Shown piece by piece: positions 42,870-52,497 of a DNA stretch of 64,000 nucleotides (position 1 is its first letter; each line of letters opens with the position of its first letter). Below the pieces are notes generated by a model, which saw only the letters and a program-made list of their open reading frames with translations, was not told the DNA's origin and ran no database searches. A program made the position numbers and the translations under genes. Source of the stretch: Psychrobacillus sp042945595 (lineage in GTDB: Bacteria > Bacillota > Bacilli > Bacillales_A > Planococcaceae); assembly GCF_042945595.1 (NCBI RefSeq), contig NZ_CP168493.1, forward strand, positions 1,240,001 through 1,304,000, written 5' to 3'.

Positions 42870-43774
42870 ATGTTTATGGACGCACTTAATTGGCTGGTTG
42901 GTCCAGTGAATGACTTTATATGGACATACGTACTGTTTGGTATTCTTCTATTAATAGGAGCTTATTTTACAATTCGTACAAAATTCGTTCAAGTACTGTG
43001 GTTTGGTGAAAAGTTCCACCTGATTGTTGGGAAGAAAGAAGGAGAAAATGGGGTTTCCCCGTTCCAGGCATTCACATTCAGTGCAGCATCTCGTGAAGGT
43101 ACGGGTAACATTACAGGGATCGCACTTGCTATTGGAATTGGTGGACCTGCATATTATATGCAAAAAGCTTAGGGAATGCGGAAACTTGGGATTGTGTTTG
43201 CGATTCTTTTAACCCTTTGTTTTGGATTTATTTTCAACGCTGTGCAATCGAATACAATTAGTCAATCATTCTCGGATGTCTTCGGAATTCCTGATTTGGC
43301 GATAGGTCTTGGCCTTGTTCTATTATCAGCAGTCATCATTTTTGGTGGAGTGCAAAGAATTGTAAAAGTCACGCAGACAATTGTTCCAGTTATGGCGATT
43401 CTCTACATAATGGTGTCACTGTACATCTTGATTATGAATATTACAGAAGTACCAGCTATTATTACGGCGAGACGAATATTGAATTCATTAATGCTCACAA
43501 ATCTTGTATGACTTTTTACCGTTTCGCTGTACTTGGCATGGTTATGTACGGTGCTATGGCAAAGGTAATTATTGTCTGGAGCATGGCGGATTTATTCATG
43601 GGAATGGTGGCGATATTAAACTTGATTGTCATTTTGGTACTTGGTAAAGTAGCGTTTAAAGCGTTAGACGATTACTCAAGTCAGCACGAAAAGGGTTTAA
43701 ATCCTGTGTTTAAAGCAAGTACAATTCCATGTCTCAAAGGGGCTGAATGCTGGGAAGATGAGGAAAAGTTATAA
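42870..43774 (+). pseudogene. AGCS sodium:alanine symporter, deleted and frameshifted
   Basis: Three fragments align in order with the intact AGCS at 34489-35940. The first covers the start to GIALAIGIGGP (FQAFTFSAASREGTGNITG is clear), then jumps to AYYMQKA. This removes the segment between the two GGP motifs of the intact protein. A stop and frameshift follow at 43170. The second fragment ends at ITEVPAII and is joined to ETNIEF, losing about 170 residues including the EAGQGSG motif. The third is the C-terminal part to 43774. AGAGGTGG still precedes ATG 42870. Confidence 0.9.
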
Positions 43775-43796
43775 AAGAAGACTAACATAAGTTAGC

Positions 43797-43832
43797 GAAA
43801 AGAGTACTGCCTATGGGTAGTGCTCTTTTTTG
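43797..43832 (+). terminator. terminator of the dead AGCS gene
   Basis: AAAAGAGTACTGCC pairs imperfectly with GGGTAGTGCTCTTTT around 3 bases and is followed by T6. Confidence 0.75.
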
Positions 43833-44412
43833 TCGATTTAGAAAGCTTGAAACGTTGATATAAAAACGTTTCAAGAGGTATTATATAAAATTGAACTCCG
43901 GAAATTATCTTGTTAGTGTATTTTTTGTTGCATAGGATTTTCTAACACAGCTTTGCATAATTTCACAGAAGAAATTTGCAAAACTAAAAAATCTCGTTTC
44001 GCTAAGCTTCTTAAGGGATAACGTCTGTAACGCTTATTTCGCATGAGTTCCTAACCCCGCACTAAATTTTTTTAGTGCCTTTCAATTAGTCTCGATTTCG
44101 TATGATTGGTCTCGCTTCATGAAAAATTAGTATCGGGTTTAACATCAACTGGTCTCAAAATGCCGAAAAATGTAAATAATGGACCAGGCTTAGCTACTCT
44201 AAATTTCTAAAAAGAAATTTAGTAGTGTGTACTGAAAAAACGTCTTGTTAGTCCACTTTCCAATAAATAGTTGCTGCTACTTGGATTTAGCGCTCTGGCT
44301 TTCGTTTTCTGCGGGGGCGAGTGGACGCTTCTCCTAATATTTGTCTAAATCAATGTATGGTCAGTTATCACCTTCCATCTGCTTTTTACTTCCCGATATT
44401 CTTATATATTAT
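43833..44412. other. intergenic region with degenerate repeat
   Basis: No gene is seen. At about 44285-44335 a worn copy of the GC-rich element is visible (CTTTCGTTTTCTGCGGGGG then GAGTGGACGCTTCTCC). Earlier parts hold scattered AT-rich sequence only. Confidence 0.5.
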
Positions 44413-44438
44413 TGAATAAGATATAGTAACTTCTTTTA
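44413..44438 (+). promoter_or_regulatory. conserved promoter block of DUF6944-like paralogue 2
   Basis: It matches 37703-37728 (TTGAATAAGATATAGTAAC then TTCTTTT) with one base change in the -10 (TATAGT). It lies 28 bases before the GTG start, the same distance as in paralogue 1. Confidence 0.6.
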
Positions 44439-44455
44439 TGAAACGGTGTGATGTT

Positions 44456-45145
44456 GTGAAGAAACATGGAGAGGAGCTCATCTATGCTGGAGCATGGGTG
44501 CTTGTAATTGGCACGACTATCTCTGCCCTAGGACAAACGAAAGAAATTGCGATGGGAAATCCAAATGGTTCAAAGTGGGTTGCTCAAGGAAATGCCATCC
44601 AAGCTATTGGTAATGGTCTTCAAGGTCAGGGAAATATAGAATTATTTTTGGAAGAAAAAGAGTCGTTCCAAATGGACAATATCATAGGTGCATGGCTTCT
44701 AGTTGGTGGGAACATTACAGATATTGTTGCAACGGAAATTGAAATCCATACCTCAAAAGAAGTTGGACTTAGATTAAATGCATTAGGGAGCGGGTTCCAA
44801 GGTCTTGGTGCAGCTTATGAGGCTGTAGGAGCTGCAGAAGGAATATCACCTACTAAAAATCTAGAAGTGACAGGAAATAGCTTATTCGCATTGGGAGCGT
44901 TTCTTGATGCAGCTGGAAGCGTTTTCGTATTAAATAAAATGGATACACCAGGAGAGAGATTATCATTGATTGGAAGCTGGGTTCAAGTTGTTGGAGCATG
45001 TGTAGAGGTATTTGCATTATCGATTACTTCGGATACCAACATAACACCACAAAAAAAGGGGGGTGAAGCTGACATGGGGTACTATTGGTATGTGCCGAAT
45101 ACTGTTTTGCTAAAAAGAATTAAGATGGTGCCTTTGTATCATTAA
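44456..45145 (+). CDS. DUF6944-like repetitive protein, paralogue 2
   Basis: This 229-residue close paralogue of 37747-38415 has the same repeat order: ALGQTKEIAMGNP, AQGNAIQAIGNGLQGQGN, GAWLLVGGNITD, LNALGSGFQGLGAAYEAVG, LEVTGNSLFALGAFLDAAG and LIGSWVQVVGACVEVFAL. The C-terminus differs: it inserts KKGGEADMGYYWYVPNTV and ends in a basic tail. An ATG at 44438 would lie on the promoter block, so GTG 44456, aligned with paralogue 1, is preferred. Confidence 0.8.
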   Translation: MKKHGEELIYAGAWVLVIGTTISALGQTKEIAMGNPNGSKWVAQGNAIQAIGNGLQGQGNIELFLEEKESFQMDNIIGAWLLVGGNITDIVATEIEIHTSKEVGLRLNALGSGFQGLGAAYEAVGAAEGISPTKNLEVTGNSLFALGAFLDAAGSVFVLNKMDTPGERLSLIGSWVQVVGACVEVFALSITSDTNITPQKKGGEADMGYYWYVPNTVLLKRIKMVPLYH

Positions 45146-45403
45146 TTATTCTTCTTAATCTCATAGATTTATTTAAGAAGTTTAGATATCAAGGTAGGAA
45201 TAACAAAGATATGATTCCTTTTTTATCAAAATGATTCATTTAGAATTCACTAACCCTAATTTTTTAAATGATTTTAATTAAAATAATTCATTTCATTAAT
45301 TTTGATTAAGATACTATAATATCCCTTGGAAGTAAAAAACATCGTCTTTCATATCTGATTCCTATACAATATGAAGAATATTACTCGTATTGGGGGAATG
45401 ACA

Positions 45404-46300
45404 ATGGAGCTTCGCAATCTAAAGACCTTTTTGGTTGTGGCCGATTGTCGAGGATTTACGCGTGCTGGTGAACAGTTAGGGTATACACAGTCGACAGTAA
45501 CTAATCATGTTAGAGCATTGGAAGAGGCTGTTGGGAATCGCCTCTTTGACCGGCTTGGAAAAACGGTTGTTTTAACGGATGCGGGCCAACATCTAGCGTC
45601 ATATGCAAAGGAAATTTTAAAACTTTACCAAGAAGCAGTTGACTCTTCACGGTTAAACATGGAACCTTCTGGTACGGTCTTGATAGGGGCAAATGAATCC
45701 CTAATGGTGTATAGGTTGCCAACCATCTTGTATGAGTTTAAGAGGATGTACCCTAGTGTTCATCTTATTTTACAACCATCCGAAAGCCAAGAGCTTCATA
45801 ACGAATTGAAATCCGGTAAATTTGATTTGGCATTATTTACAAATCCTGAAAAACTAGGATCTGATATCGTCACGAATGATCTAGTGAAAGAGACGTTGGT
45901 GATGATTGCCCCGCCAGGTCACCGTTTATGTGACAAAGCTATTATCACCCCAGACGATTTGGAGGGTGAAGTGTTGCTTTTAACGGAGTCTGGAAGTTAT
46001 CGTGATTTGTTAGAAAGATGGATCAAAGAAGAAGGCGTGGGTTGTTCCCGCATTGCTTTCTGGAATATCGAGGCCATCAAGCAATCAGTAAAGTGTGGCT
46101 TGGGTCTTTCTTATCTACCCTTGATGACGGTGAGGGATGAACTGGAACGCGGCAGTTTAATTGAATTACCTTGGGTGCACAGCGAGGAATTCGTAACTAC
46201 TCAACTCGCATATCACAAAGATAAATGGCTGACACCTGCGATGAATAAATTAATTGAAATAATTGAAAAACACGCAAAAAAATGGGAGTCAGAAGACTGA
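45404..46300 (+). CDS. LysR-family transcriptional regulator
   Basis: This 298-residue regulator has a winged helix-turn-helix (FTRAGEQLGYTQSTVTNHVRAL, then LFDRLGKTVVLTDAG) and an effector domain with GTVLIGANESLMVYRLPTIL. ATG 45404 follows GGGGGA by 6 bases; ATG 45398 is too close to it and longer readings lack a site. It lies 89 bp upstream of the YitT-family gene with a terminator between them, so they are separate units, though regulation of YitT is possible. The effector is unknown. Confidence 0.92.
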   Translation: MELRNLKTFLVVADCRGFTRAGEQLGYTQSTVTNHVRALEEAVGNRLFDRLGKTVVLTDAGQHLASYAKEILKLYQEAVDSSRLNMEPSGTVLIGANESLMVYRLPTILYEFKRMYPSVHLILQPSESQELHNELKSGKFDLALFTNPEKLGSDIVTNDLVKETLVMIAPPGHRLCDKAIITPDDLEGEVLLLTESGSYRDLLERWIKEEGVGCSRIAFWNIEAIKQSVKCGLGLSYLPLMTVRDELERGSLIELPWVHSEEFVTTQLAYHKDKWLTPAMNKLIEIIEKHAKKWESED

Positions 46301-46318
46301 CAGTACAGTACATAAAGT

Positions 46319-46355
46319 GGCGTTTGGCCTAATTGCGGCTGAACGCCCTATTTTT
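46319..46355 (+). terminator. terminator after the LysR gene
   Basis: GGCGTTTGGCC pairs with GGCTGAACGCC (one mismatch) around 7 bases and is followed by T6. Confidence 0.8.
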
Positions 46356-46389
46356 TGACGGGTTAAATTGGTAGGAGGAAATACATTAC

Positions 46390-47226
46390 ATGGCACAACA
46401 ACGTTTCAAAGAAATATCTTTAATCATTATAGGGTCCCTATTATTCGCGATCGGCATTAACTATTTTGCAATCCCATATCGATTATCCGAAGGTGGTGTC
46501 ATTGGGGTTACCGTTATTACATACTATTTATTCCAATGGTCTCCTGGTGTTGTAAACCTTGTTATCAATGCTATCCTTTTGACGATAGGCTATAAGTTTT
46601 TCGATAAAAAGACAATGATTTATACAGTAATCGGAATCATTTCTTCCTCATTTTTTCTGTTCATAACAGAAGACGTAGGACATCGATTGAATGGGGACAC
46701 CTTGCTTGCTGCTCTATTTTCAGGGGTATTTGTAGGACTTGGTTTAGGCCTGATGTTTAGAGCAGGTGGAACTTCCGGAGGATCCGCCATTATAGCGCGT
46801 TTAGCCAATCAATATTTAGGCTGGAGTCTAGGCAAAGGCGTCCTCGTCATTGATATTATTGTTATTGGGGGTTCGGTATTCATCATTGGCCAAGAAAAAG
46901 CAATGTACACACTTGTTGCTGTGTTTTTAGGTTCTAAAGTAATCGATTATGTGATTGAAGGACTGAATAGCCGAACGGCAGTGACAATCATTTCCGAACA
47001 CTCCGAATCGATTCGCCAGTTTATCTTAGAAAACATGACGCGCGGCGTGACGATTTTAGAAGGACGCGGCGGTTATAGCCAGGACCAAAAGGAAGTCCTC
47101 TATATTGTCATCAATCAACAGGAACTAGTCCAATTGAAACAAACCATCAAAAGTGTAGATGAACAAGCATTTGTTGTCGTCCATGATGTACGCGATGTAT
47201 TGGGAAGTGGGTTTAGTGTAAGCTGA
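46390..47226 (+). CDS. YitT family membrane protein (DUF161 + DUF2179)
   Basis: This 278-residue protein has about five helices in the first 185 residues (ILLTIGYKFFDKKTMIYT and GLGLGLMFRAGGTSGGSAII are family-typical). A cytoplasmic DUF2179 domain of about 90 residues follows (MTRGVTILEGRGGYSQDQKE, VIN then VHDVRDVLGSGFS). YitT-type proteins are widespread in Bacillales; the transport substrate is unknown. GTAGGAGGAA precedes the ATG. Confidence 0.93.
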   Translation: MAQQRFKEISLIIIGSLLFAIGINYFAIPYRLSEGGVIGVTVITYYLFQWSPGVVNLVINAILLTIGYKFFDKKTMIYTVIGIISSSFFLFITEDVGHRLNGDTLLAALFSGVFVGLGLGLMFRAGGTSGGSAIIARLANQYLGWSLGKGVLVIDIIVIGGSVFIIGQEKAMYTLVAVFLGSKVIDYVIEGLNSRTAVTIISEHSESIRQFILENMTRGVTILEGRGGYSQDQKEVLYIVINQQELVQLKQTIKSVDEQAFVVVHDVRDVLGSGFSVS

Positions 47227-47271
47227 TTTTTGGAGAAATAATGATTATCTATTAAATAATGCTTTCAAACA

Positions 47272-47311
47272 AAGTGGCCCACACAGTCGATTATGACTTG
47301 TGGGCTTTTTA
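47272..47311 (+). terminator. terminator after the YitT gene
   Basis: GCCCACACAGTC pairs with GACTTGTGGGC (one bulge) around 6 bases and ends in CTTTTTAAG. Confidence 0.75.
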
Positions 47312-47853
47312 AGTTTAATTGCTAGGTCAAGTTAATAAGGAGACCCAAGTAACTTATTGTTTTTTAAGGAAAGTAAAAATAGAGGTTATTATTTAGGATT
47401 GAATGTATACATCCATCTTACAATAATATGGTAAAACAAAATACAGAATTTATATATTTTTTATAATTTTATGAAATTAAAAGAGCGTTTCTTCCTTTAT
47501 TTTTTGGCTGTAATCATAACTAAAATCTTGCTAAAGTTGTCCTCTTTAAAATGTTTAAGTGTGAATGTGTCATTAATATAATGAAAAGGATTTCCTGAGG
47601 ATTATCAGTAAGTTTAACGAATGTTGAGATATTTAACTTGATAAAATAATGGTTTAAATTTTCATTGTTTGGGTAAAAATTGGTATAGAGGTATTAAATT
47701 CAACCAGTTGAAACATCCCCATTCAGATTTTGTCCTATCATAACCTGTATGATGAAGTGTTTATTTTATAAGTTAACGAATATATTAATGTAATGATTAC
47801 AGGTGACCTGATGAACTAAAAACGTATCGATTTAATATGAAAGAGGTGGACCT
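47312..47853. other. AT-rich intergenic region, no gene seen
   Basis: About 540 bp of AT-rich sequence contain no ORF with a ribosome site and no repeat shared with other parts of the window. The right end must carry the promoter of the small membrane-protein gene at 47854. Confidence 0.5.
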
Positions 47854-48252
47854 ATGAGCTTTAAGATTGCTATACTTGTTTGTTTGATTTTAATGGGTTT
47901 TATGGCTTGCATCACTTACTATTTAGGGAAAAAGATGTCCAATAACTTAATAAAATATATTCCTGTGTTTTCTTTTGCAATTGGTGCACTCTTTTTTTAT
48001 TTCAAACTCAACTATATTTCTTATAAACCATATTCTATCGACGGCATTTTAGATAAGATTTCATTTATTATCCTTTTAATTTTAGGTAGTATTGCTTTTT
48101 TAGAAGCGGTCATAATTGATATTGTAGAAAATAGTAAATTCTTTAAGAATAGCTATATGGATGTACGAAAGGCAATAAAATTAGTAGATGTAAATAAAAC
48201 ATTTAAGATTAAAATGCCAAGTGATATTGTCAAGAAAATTAAAGGCTTATAG
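47854..48252 (+). CDS. small membrane protein, unknown function
   Basis: This 132-residue protein has three hydrophobic helices (about 4-24, 36-50 and 70-92) and a basic cytoplasmic C-terminus (VRKAIKLVDVNKTFKIKMPS). The layout is similar to small Bacillales membrane proteins such as YesK, but no firm match is recognised. AAAGAGGTGG lies before the ATG. It is followed by a terminator, so it is a single-gene unit. Confidence 0.65.
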   Translation: MSFKIAILVCLILMGFMACITYYLGKKMSNNLIKYIPVFSFAIGALFFYFKLNYISYKPYSIDGILDKISFIILLILGSIAFLEAVIIDIVENSKFFKNSYMDVRKAIKLVDVNKTFKIKMPSDIVKKIKGL

Positions 48253-48289
48253 GCATAGAACAACTTATTAATTTGTTTAGAAATCTTAC

Positions 48290-48319
48290 GTGGGATCCAA
48301 GGACATCCTTGGATCCCAT
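48290..48319 (+). terminator. hairpin after the small membrane-protein gene
   Basis: TGGGATCCAAGGA pairs perfectly with TCCTTGGATCCCA, leaving a 2-base loop. The downstream T tract is weak. It may be a terminator or a palindromic site. Confidence 0.65.
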
Positions 48320-48381
48320 GTATCTGCTTTTCTAGCTAAATTGTTAATAGTCCAGCATTAATAAAATAAAAAAGTCAAAAT

Positions 48382-48413
48382 AACAGCCGAGTTTGTTTCT
48401 TCGGCTGTTTATT
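48382..48413 (+). terminator. second terminator-like hairpin
   Basis: AACAGCCGA pairs with TCGGCTGTT around 10 bases and is followed by TATTTA, preceded by AAAAAAGTCAAAA. Confidence 0.6.
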
Positions 48414-48454
48414 TAGTATATAAATAGTTTCTATTCTTTCATTTTCTAGTAGAG

Positions 48455-48535
48455 GAGCGATGGACAAACAATATTAGCAACAGGATTACCGAAAAGGAAA
48501 AGATGGGATAGGAGTGACGCGGAAACTGTTTGATA
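48455..48535 (+). repeat. degenerate copy of the 25722-25800 repeat
   Basis: GCGATGGACAAACAA, AGGATTACCGAAAA and GATAGGAGTGACGCGG follow the order seen at 25722-25800, but the second arm of the hairpin is lost. No gene lies in 48253-48664. Confidence 0.6.
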
Positions 48536-48664
48536 ATATTTACTAATTGATATTCATTTAAAAGTACTACTTTTCTTATGCTTCACATTAACTATAGTAA
48601 AGGGTAGAGGCTATTCATAAAAGCTAAGACGGATTCAATCGTATTAAGTGAAGGAGGAGAACAA

Positions 48665-49436
48665 ATGGATATCAAAAAAGACGTTCAAAAGCAATTTGGT
48701 CGTAGTGCAGAACTATATGTAAAAAGTGAGAGACACAGTAAAGGGGAAGATCTGAAAAGACTGGTAGATATGTCTCGTGCAACTGGGAGTGAGGAGTTGC
48801 TTGATGTAGCTACAGGAGGTGGACATACAGCAAATGCCTTTGCACCTCTCGTACGAAAGGTAACGGCCATGGATTTGACAGCCGAAATGTTATCTGCAGC
48901 TAAACAATTTATAAAAGGAAATGGATATTTTAACGTCGTTTTTGTAGAAGGGGATGCTGAAAAAATGCCCTTTTCTAACGATTCATTTGATTTAGTTAGT
49001 TGTCGTATTGCTCCTCATCATTTTCCAAACATCGAAGATTTTATAAGAGAAGTTTATCGAGTATTAAAACACGGTGGCCAATTTTTATTGGATGATAACG
49101 TCGCTCCTGAGCAAGATGACTTTGATCAATTTTATAATAATGTTGAAAAAATGAGAGACTATAGTCATTATCGAGCATGGAAAAAAAACCGAATGGCTCC
49201 AAATGTTAGAGTTACTTGGATTTGAAATCCAAGAGTGGCATCGTTTTGAAAAATGGTTTGAGTTCGAGAGTTGGTGTGATCGCATGCATCTGTCAGAAAT
49301 AGAGAAAGTGAATTTAAACGAATTCATACTGAATACATCAGACAAGATGAAAAAAAAATTTCGTATCCTGATAAACAATAATAAAGTTACATCATTTCAA
49401 GGGGAGTCTATTTTATTGAGAGCAACGAAAATATAG
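48665..49436 (+). pseudogene. class I SAM-dependent methyltransferase with one-base frameshift in an A8 run
   Basis: The first 170 residues have the SAM-binding fold: LLDVATGGGHTANAFAPLV (motif I), VTAMDLTAEML, EGDAEKMPFSNDSFDLVSCR and LKHGGQFLLDDN. After W-K-K the frame shifts at eight A residues (49181-49188) and the first frame stops at 49225. In the alternate frame EWLQMLELLGFEIQEWHRFE continues without break to 49436. Removing one A gives a normal protein of about 256 residues. It may be a real mutation, transcriptional slippage or a sequencing slip. GAAGGAGGAG precedes the ATG. A fragment of a second copy lies at 55643-55755. Confidence 0.85.
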
Positions 49437-49461
49437 CTTCACTTCTTATAACTTACTATCA

Positions 49462-49545
49462 ACTTCTTCAAATTACATTTAAGATTTGTACTAAGTTGAT
49501 ACCTTCTTCATTATTACTATAGGCTGCCAGTAAAAAAAGAAAGGA
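49462..49545 (-). pseudogene. remnant of the lipoprotein gene found intact at 55766-56158
   Basis: ACATTTAAGATTTGTACTAA and GTTGATACCTTCTTCATTAT match the 5' part of the intact lipoprotein gene (56061-56144), including the former lipobox region. The remaining 3' two-thirds are missing. The rest of 49437-49951 holds no other gene. Confidence 0.8.
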
Positions 49546-49951
49546 GAAAGTTTCTTAGCACTTCACCTAAATGAAGTGTTTTTCGTTGTATAGATTGGAT
49601 AATACTTTCGACATTATTCGTCAGATAATTACAAAATAATAAAAAATCGATTGACATAATGCTAAAGTATTAATATTATTTACTTAGTATATCGTTAAAT
49701 TGATAATGTGAATAATTCGATAGTCATATGTTTATATGTTAAGACTAATAGTTAATAATCATGACTGTTTAAAGTAAACAAGAAATCGTGATAAATCCAT
49801 TTATTAAAAATTTAGCCACTAATCAATTCACGAATTGGAGAATACAGGGATAAAAGACATTGGTTTCTTAATAGGTGCGGCTAATCTAAATAGTCTTCTT
49901 ATTCCAATTATTGATATACATAAAAAACTATTAGGAAGGTGCATACTAAAT

Positions 49952-51685
49952 ATGAAATTTAAATTCTCAGTTGGAAAGAAATTATATCTTGGCTTTATTT
50001 TGATCTTAATTTTGATGGGTTCTTTAGGGTGGCTGTCTATTACTAAAATGAAGAATATTAATGCAAAATCAACAGAAATTGCGGAAAAATGGTTGCCTGC
50101 AATAAACGCAATTGACGATATTAACTATCGAACAGAACACCTTATTGCATTAGAATATCGACTGACACTTGAACCAGATGCTCAGCAAATGCATAAATTT
50201 GAAGAGGAAATGAATGATAATATTCAAAAGATAAATGAAACATTAGGTGTTTATGAAAAAACGATATTCCTTGATGAGGATCGTAACCAATTTAATGAAC
50301 TGCAAATTAAATGGAAGGAATATGAAACCTTGCATCAATTATTCATTGCTATAGGTAGAAACATGGATATTATCGAGGGCGCTGGTTCAGCTAACGGAAA
50401 ACAGCTAATTGAAATTATTAAACAATCAAAGGATATCTCTAATGGTATGCAAGATGACTTAGATAAGTTAGTGAAGATTAATAAGGATAATAGTGTGTTA
50501 GCAAGTCAAGAAGGCGATCAAATGTATACAAGTGGAAGAGCACAAAGTATTCTTTTACTGATTATAGCTATATTGGCTGGATTATCGATCGCATATATTG
50601 TGTCAAGAATGATCACAAAACCGTTAGAAAAAATAACTAAAAATGTAGAACAAGTCGCTAATGGAAACTTAACAGTAGACCCAGTCAATATTAAAAATAA
50701 AGATGAATTGGGCGATTTAGCAAAATCATTTAATCAGATGAATGTTAACTTAGCCGATTTAATACGACAGGTTAGTGCAACTTCTGAAATGGTAGCAGCT
50801 TCATCAGAAGAGTTGTTAGCAAGTACTGAAGAAACTTCTAAAGCAACAGAACAAATTACGGATGCCATTCAAGAAGTGGCTAATGGATCTGAAAGCCAAG
50901 TAAATCATACAGAACAAGCAAATCATGTAGTAACTGATATTTCAAAAGGCATGGAGCAGGTGGCAGGATCTATTGAAACAGTTAAGGATCTAAGTGTAAA
51001 TACCAATCAAAAAGCTGAATCAGGAAATTTAGTGGTTCTTGAGACAGTAGAACAAATGAATACTGTGCATCAGCAGGTAACGAGAACATCCCAAATTGTA
51101 AACGAGCTTGGAAAAAGATCAAATGAAATCGGGAGTATTGTGGATTTAATTTCTCAGATTTCCGCTCAAACGAATTTACTTGCTTTAAACGCAGCGATTG
51201 AAGCAGCTAGAGCAGGAGAGCATGGACGAGGTTTTGCAGTGGTAGCGGATGAAGTTCGCAAATTAGCCGAACAATCAGGAGAAGCAACAAAATCGATTCA
51301 AGAGCTGATTCAACAAATACAAAATGAAATTAATCATGTTATACAATCAATGAATGAGGGAACTGAATCTGTAAACGAAGGCATTAAGAAAGTGACAGAA
51401 ACGGGTCAATCATTTAAAGAAATTGTTCAAATGATAAATGAAATAACTGCCCAAACTCAAGAAGTTTCTTCCATTGTGGAAGAAGTGAATGTTGGGACAG
51501 AAGAGATGGTTAGTACGTTCTCTGAAATTGCAGTAATCTCTAAACAATCAGCTGGTAATACTCAACACGTTGCAGCATCAGCCGAGGAACAAAACGCAGC
51601 AATGGAAGAAATAACAGCTTCTGCCATTTCATTAAGTAAATTGGCTACTGATCTTCAGGTTTCCGTTTCTAAATTTCAAATCTGA
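49952..51685 (+). CDS. methyl-accepting chemotaxis protein
   Basis: This 577-residue chemoreceptor has helix 1 at about 9-29 and an extracellular helical-bundle sensor (30-190, 4HB-type, ending in GDQMYTSGRAQSI). Helix 2 (about 193-213), a HAMP domain (KPLEKITKNVEQVANGNL) and a long signalling coiled coil follow. The hairpin tip is LISQISAQTNLLALNAAIEA followed by ARAGEHGRGFAVVADEVRKL. AGGAAGGTG at 49933-49941 supports ATG 49952; an upstream TTG at 49835 adds 39 unrelated residues. The ligand is unknown. Confidence 0.95.
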   Translation: MKFKFSVGKKLYLGFILILILMGSLGWLSITKMKNINAKSTEIAEKWLPAINAIDDINYRTEHLIALEYRLTLEPDAQQMHKFEEEMNDNIQKINETLGVYEKTIFLDEDRNQFNELQIKWKEYETLHQLFIAIGRNMDIIEGAGSANGKQLIEIIKQSKDISNGMQDDLDKLVKINKDNSVLASQEGDQMYTSGRAQSILLLIIAILAGLSIAYIVSRMITKPLEKITKNVEQVANGNLTVDPVNIKNKDELGDLAKSFNQMNVNLADLIRQVSATSEMVAASSEELLASTEETSKATEQITDAIQEVANGSESQVNHTEQANHVVTDISKGMEQVAGSIETVKDLSVNTNQKAESGNLVVLETVEQMNTVHQQVTRTSQIVNELGKRSNEIGSIVDLISQISAQTNLLALNAAIEAARAGEHGRGFAVVADEVRKLAEQSGEATKSIQELIQQIQNEINHVIQSMNEGTESVNEGIKKVTETGQSFKEIVQMINEITAQTQEVSSIVEEVNVGTEEMVSTFSEIAVISKQSAGNTQHVAASAEEQNAAMEEITASAISLSKLATDLQVSVSKFQI

Positions 51686-51899
51686 AGTTCGTTTTAATAA
51701 GACAAGACTTTGAACCCATTTTTGTGGATAGAAAAGAGAAAAAAATGTTCAGTTGACTAGTAAAATGAGATAGGACATTTGAGAAACTCTCGTTTAGATA
51801 CCTCACTTTGCACTGTATCATAAGTAAGTGAGGCGTCTAGTTAATAAGTATTCACTTTTATAGTTTCATTATGATAATAAATCTAATACTTAGTCAAAT

Positions 51900-51946
51900 A
51901 AGAGCAGAGTGCTGAAATAAATCTTAGCATTCTACTCTTTTTTTTG
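51900..51946 (+). terminator. terminator after the chemoreceptor gene
   Basis: AGAGCAGAGTGCTGA pairs with TTAGCATTCTACTCT (a few mismatches) around about 8 bases and is followed by T8. Confidence 0.8.
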
Positions 51947-52136
51947 TGTGTTCACAAATTTCACCATAAACAAATCAATATCTACTCTTTAATGACTGAT
52001 CAAAAGAATAATCTCTAATTACATCACCTGTAAGGCATATTTATCCACCGAGTCGAGACATAAATAACTTATCTTGATCCAAAAAGAGGAGGCTGATAAG
52101 GCATTTCTAATACGGCAGGCACATGACAGGATGAAA

Positions 52137-52183
52137 GGCACCAAGTTTTAATTGAAATCTGAATTGTGTTAGAACTTGGCGCC
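52137..52183. repeat. hairpin with GGCACC/GGCGCC ends
   Basis: GGCACCAAGTT pairs with AACTTGGCGCC (one mismatch) over a 25-base loop. A structure with similar ends follows the GH10-like gene at 54058-54104. No gene lies in 51686-52497. Confidence 0.55.
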
Positions 52184-52265
52184 ATTCACTATGGGAGTGA
52201 CGCGTACACTCTCGTCACCTTTTGCTGGATTGTATCTTTTTATTACCTTAACTAACTTAATATCG

Positions 52266-52321
52266 CTGTGTTAGGAACAATTTAGAATAGTGTCGAAGTT
52301 GTGCGTGACGCAGGGAACACT
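52266..52321 (+). repeat. GGGAACAC-ended dispersed repeat, copy 1
   Basis: The sequence runs from CTGTGTTAGGAACAATTTAG through AATAGTGTC and GTTGTGCGTGACGCAGGGAA to CACT. A longer copy lies at 62711-62777 and its right end alone at 60478-60499. Confidence 0.8.
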
Positions 52322-52497
52322 AACTAAATAAAACAGCTAACTTGAGTTGCCGTTATATAGGGGATTTTTTTCAGGGAGTTGGTACCAATACATGATATAA
52401 TTGGTCGGAGTGGATACCCAAGCCATACAAATATGCCAAATAAGGGGGCTCGTATTAGTTCTGGAAGGGGATTACAAAGAAAAGGAAGTTATCTATC

